This document shows positions 22,563-22,871 of a DNA stretch of 22,871 bases, one piece after another. This stretch comes from JAAYFT01 sp041655755. Its GTDB lineage: Bacteria; Bacillota; Clostridia; Tissierellales; Tissierellaceae. The notes beneath the pieces were generated by a model, which was given only the letters and a program-made list of their open reading frames with translations, made no database searches and was not told the DNA's origin. The stretch is taken from contig JBBAEY010000032.1 in the NCBI GenBank assembly GCA_041655755.1, positions 1 to 22,871 on the forward strand, written 5' to 3'. The number at the start of each line of letters is the position of its first letter. The first letter of the stretch is position 1. The translations under genes and the position numbers were made by a program.

Positions 22563-22802
22563 GTCGCTTAAATGTGACGGCCCGAATTTAAACAAATGAG
22601 GGCAAAGGACCTAGAAAACTAAACAGTGTGAAACAGTTGACCTAACCCAACGAACTAAAGTGAGTTGTTGGTAGGTCATTCGTAATGAGAACCAATTTTA
22701 TGTGAGCAAAGCGAACAAATAAAATTGTGATTCGAAACTATGAGAAAAGAATTAAGCTATAAGTCAAAGAAGAAATAAGTCAGCGAGAGCTGAATCAAAC
22801 TA
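22563..22802 (+). other. 16S rRNA leader with several hairpins
   Basis: This 240-base leader has no gene. Inverted repeats seen are 22563–22578 (GTCGC…GTGAC), 22639–22677 (GACCTA…TAGGTC with inner CC, AAC and ACT pairing), 22693–22727 (perfect CAATTTTAT/ATAAAATTG), and 22780–22793 (TCAGC–GAGA–GCTGA, a GNRA-type loop). The stretch ACCTAGAAAACTAAACAGTG at 22610–22629 resembles sequences seen before 16S genes in Gram-positives. These are likely rRNA processing or antitermination elements. The exact role of each is inference. Confidence 0.65.

Positions 22803-22871
<69 letters not shown>

Overview
The window is the chromosomal replication-origin region of a low-GC Gram-positive bacterium (Bacillota), most likely of the Clostridia/Tissierellia type. 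Four things support this: the order rpmH–oriC–dnaA–dnaN–S4 protein–recF–gyrB–gyrA, the reverse-strand cluster rpmH–rnpA–yidD–yidC–jag–mnmE–mnmG–rsmG–noc–parA–parB, strong use of AGA/AGG and ATA codons, and the Firmicute-like first ~70 bases of a 16S rRNA. I cannot name the genus from this sequence alone.

Left arm (1–11887, all genes on the minus strand): a 3'-truncated parB, parA, a parS site, a decayed region with a GNAT acetyltransferase remnant and a 120-bp tandem repeat array, four accessory genes (two small membrane proteins, a YbaK-type deacylase, a flavin-binding PNPOx-like protein), a second parS, a DUF2007 protein, noc, then rsmG, mnmG, mnmE, jag, yidC, yidD, rnpA and rpmH. The two parS copies bracket the accessory/repeat block, which separates noc from parAB.

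Origin (about 11.9–14.0 kb): gene direction flips here. DnaA boxes lie in two clusters, one between rpmH and dnaA and one between dnaA and dnaN. The second ends in a CTA/TTA triplet run that looks like a DnaA-trio unwinding element. A consensus-perfect sigma-A promoter drives rpmH away from the origin.

Right arm (12468–22871, all on the plus strand): dnaA, dnaN, an S4-domain protein, recF, gyrB, gyrA, a hairpin terminator, then an rsbV–rsbW–sigB partner-switching operon with overlapping genes and its own promoter and terminator. A strong rrn promoter, a structured leader and the 5' end of a 16S rRNA close the window.

All genes point away from the origin, so they are read in the same direction as the replication forks move. 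The content is mostly a conserved core; I see no clear new multi-gene system. The points most worth a second look are the 120-bp repeat array between the two parS sites, the Noc protein without an N-terminal membrane-targeting extension, the RsbW homologue without a recognisable G1 box, and the terminator hairpin touching the rpmH stop codon.
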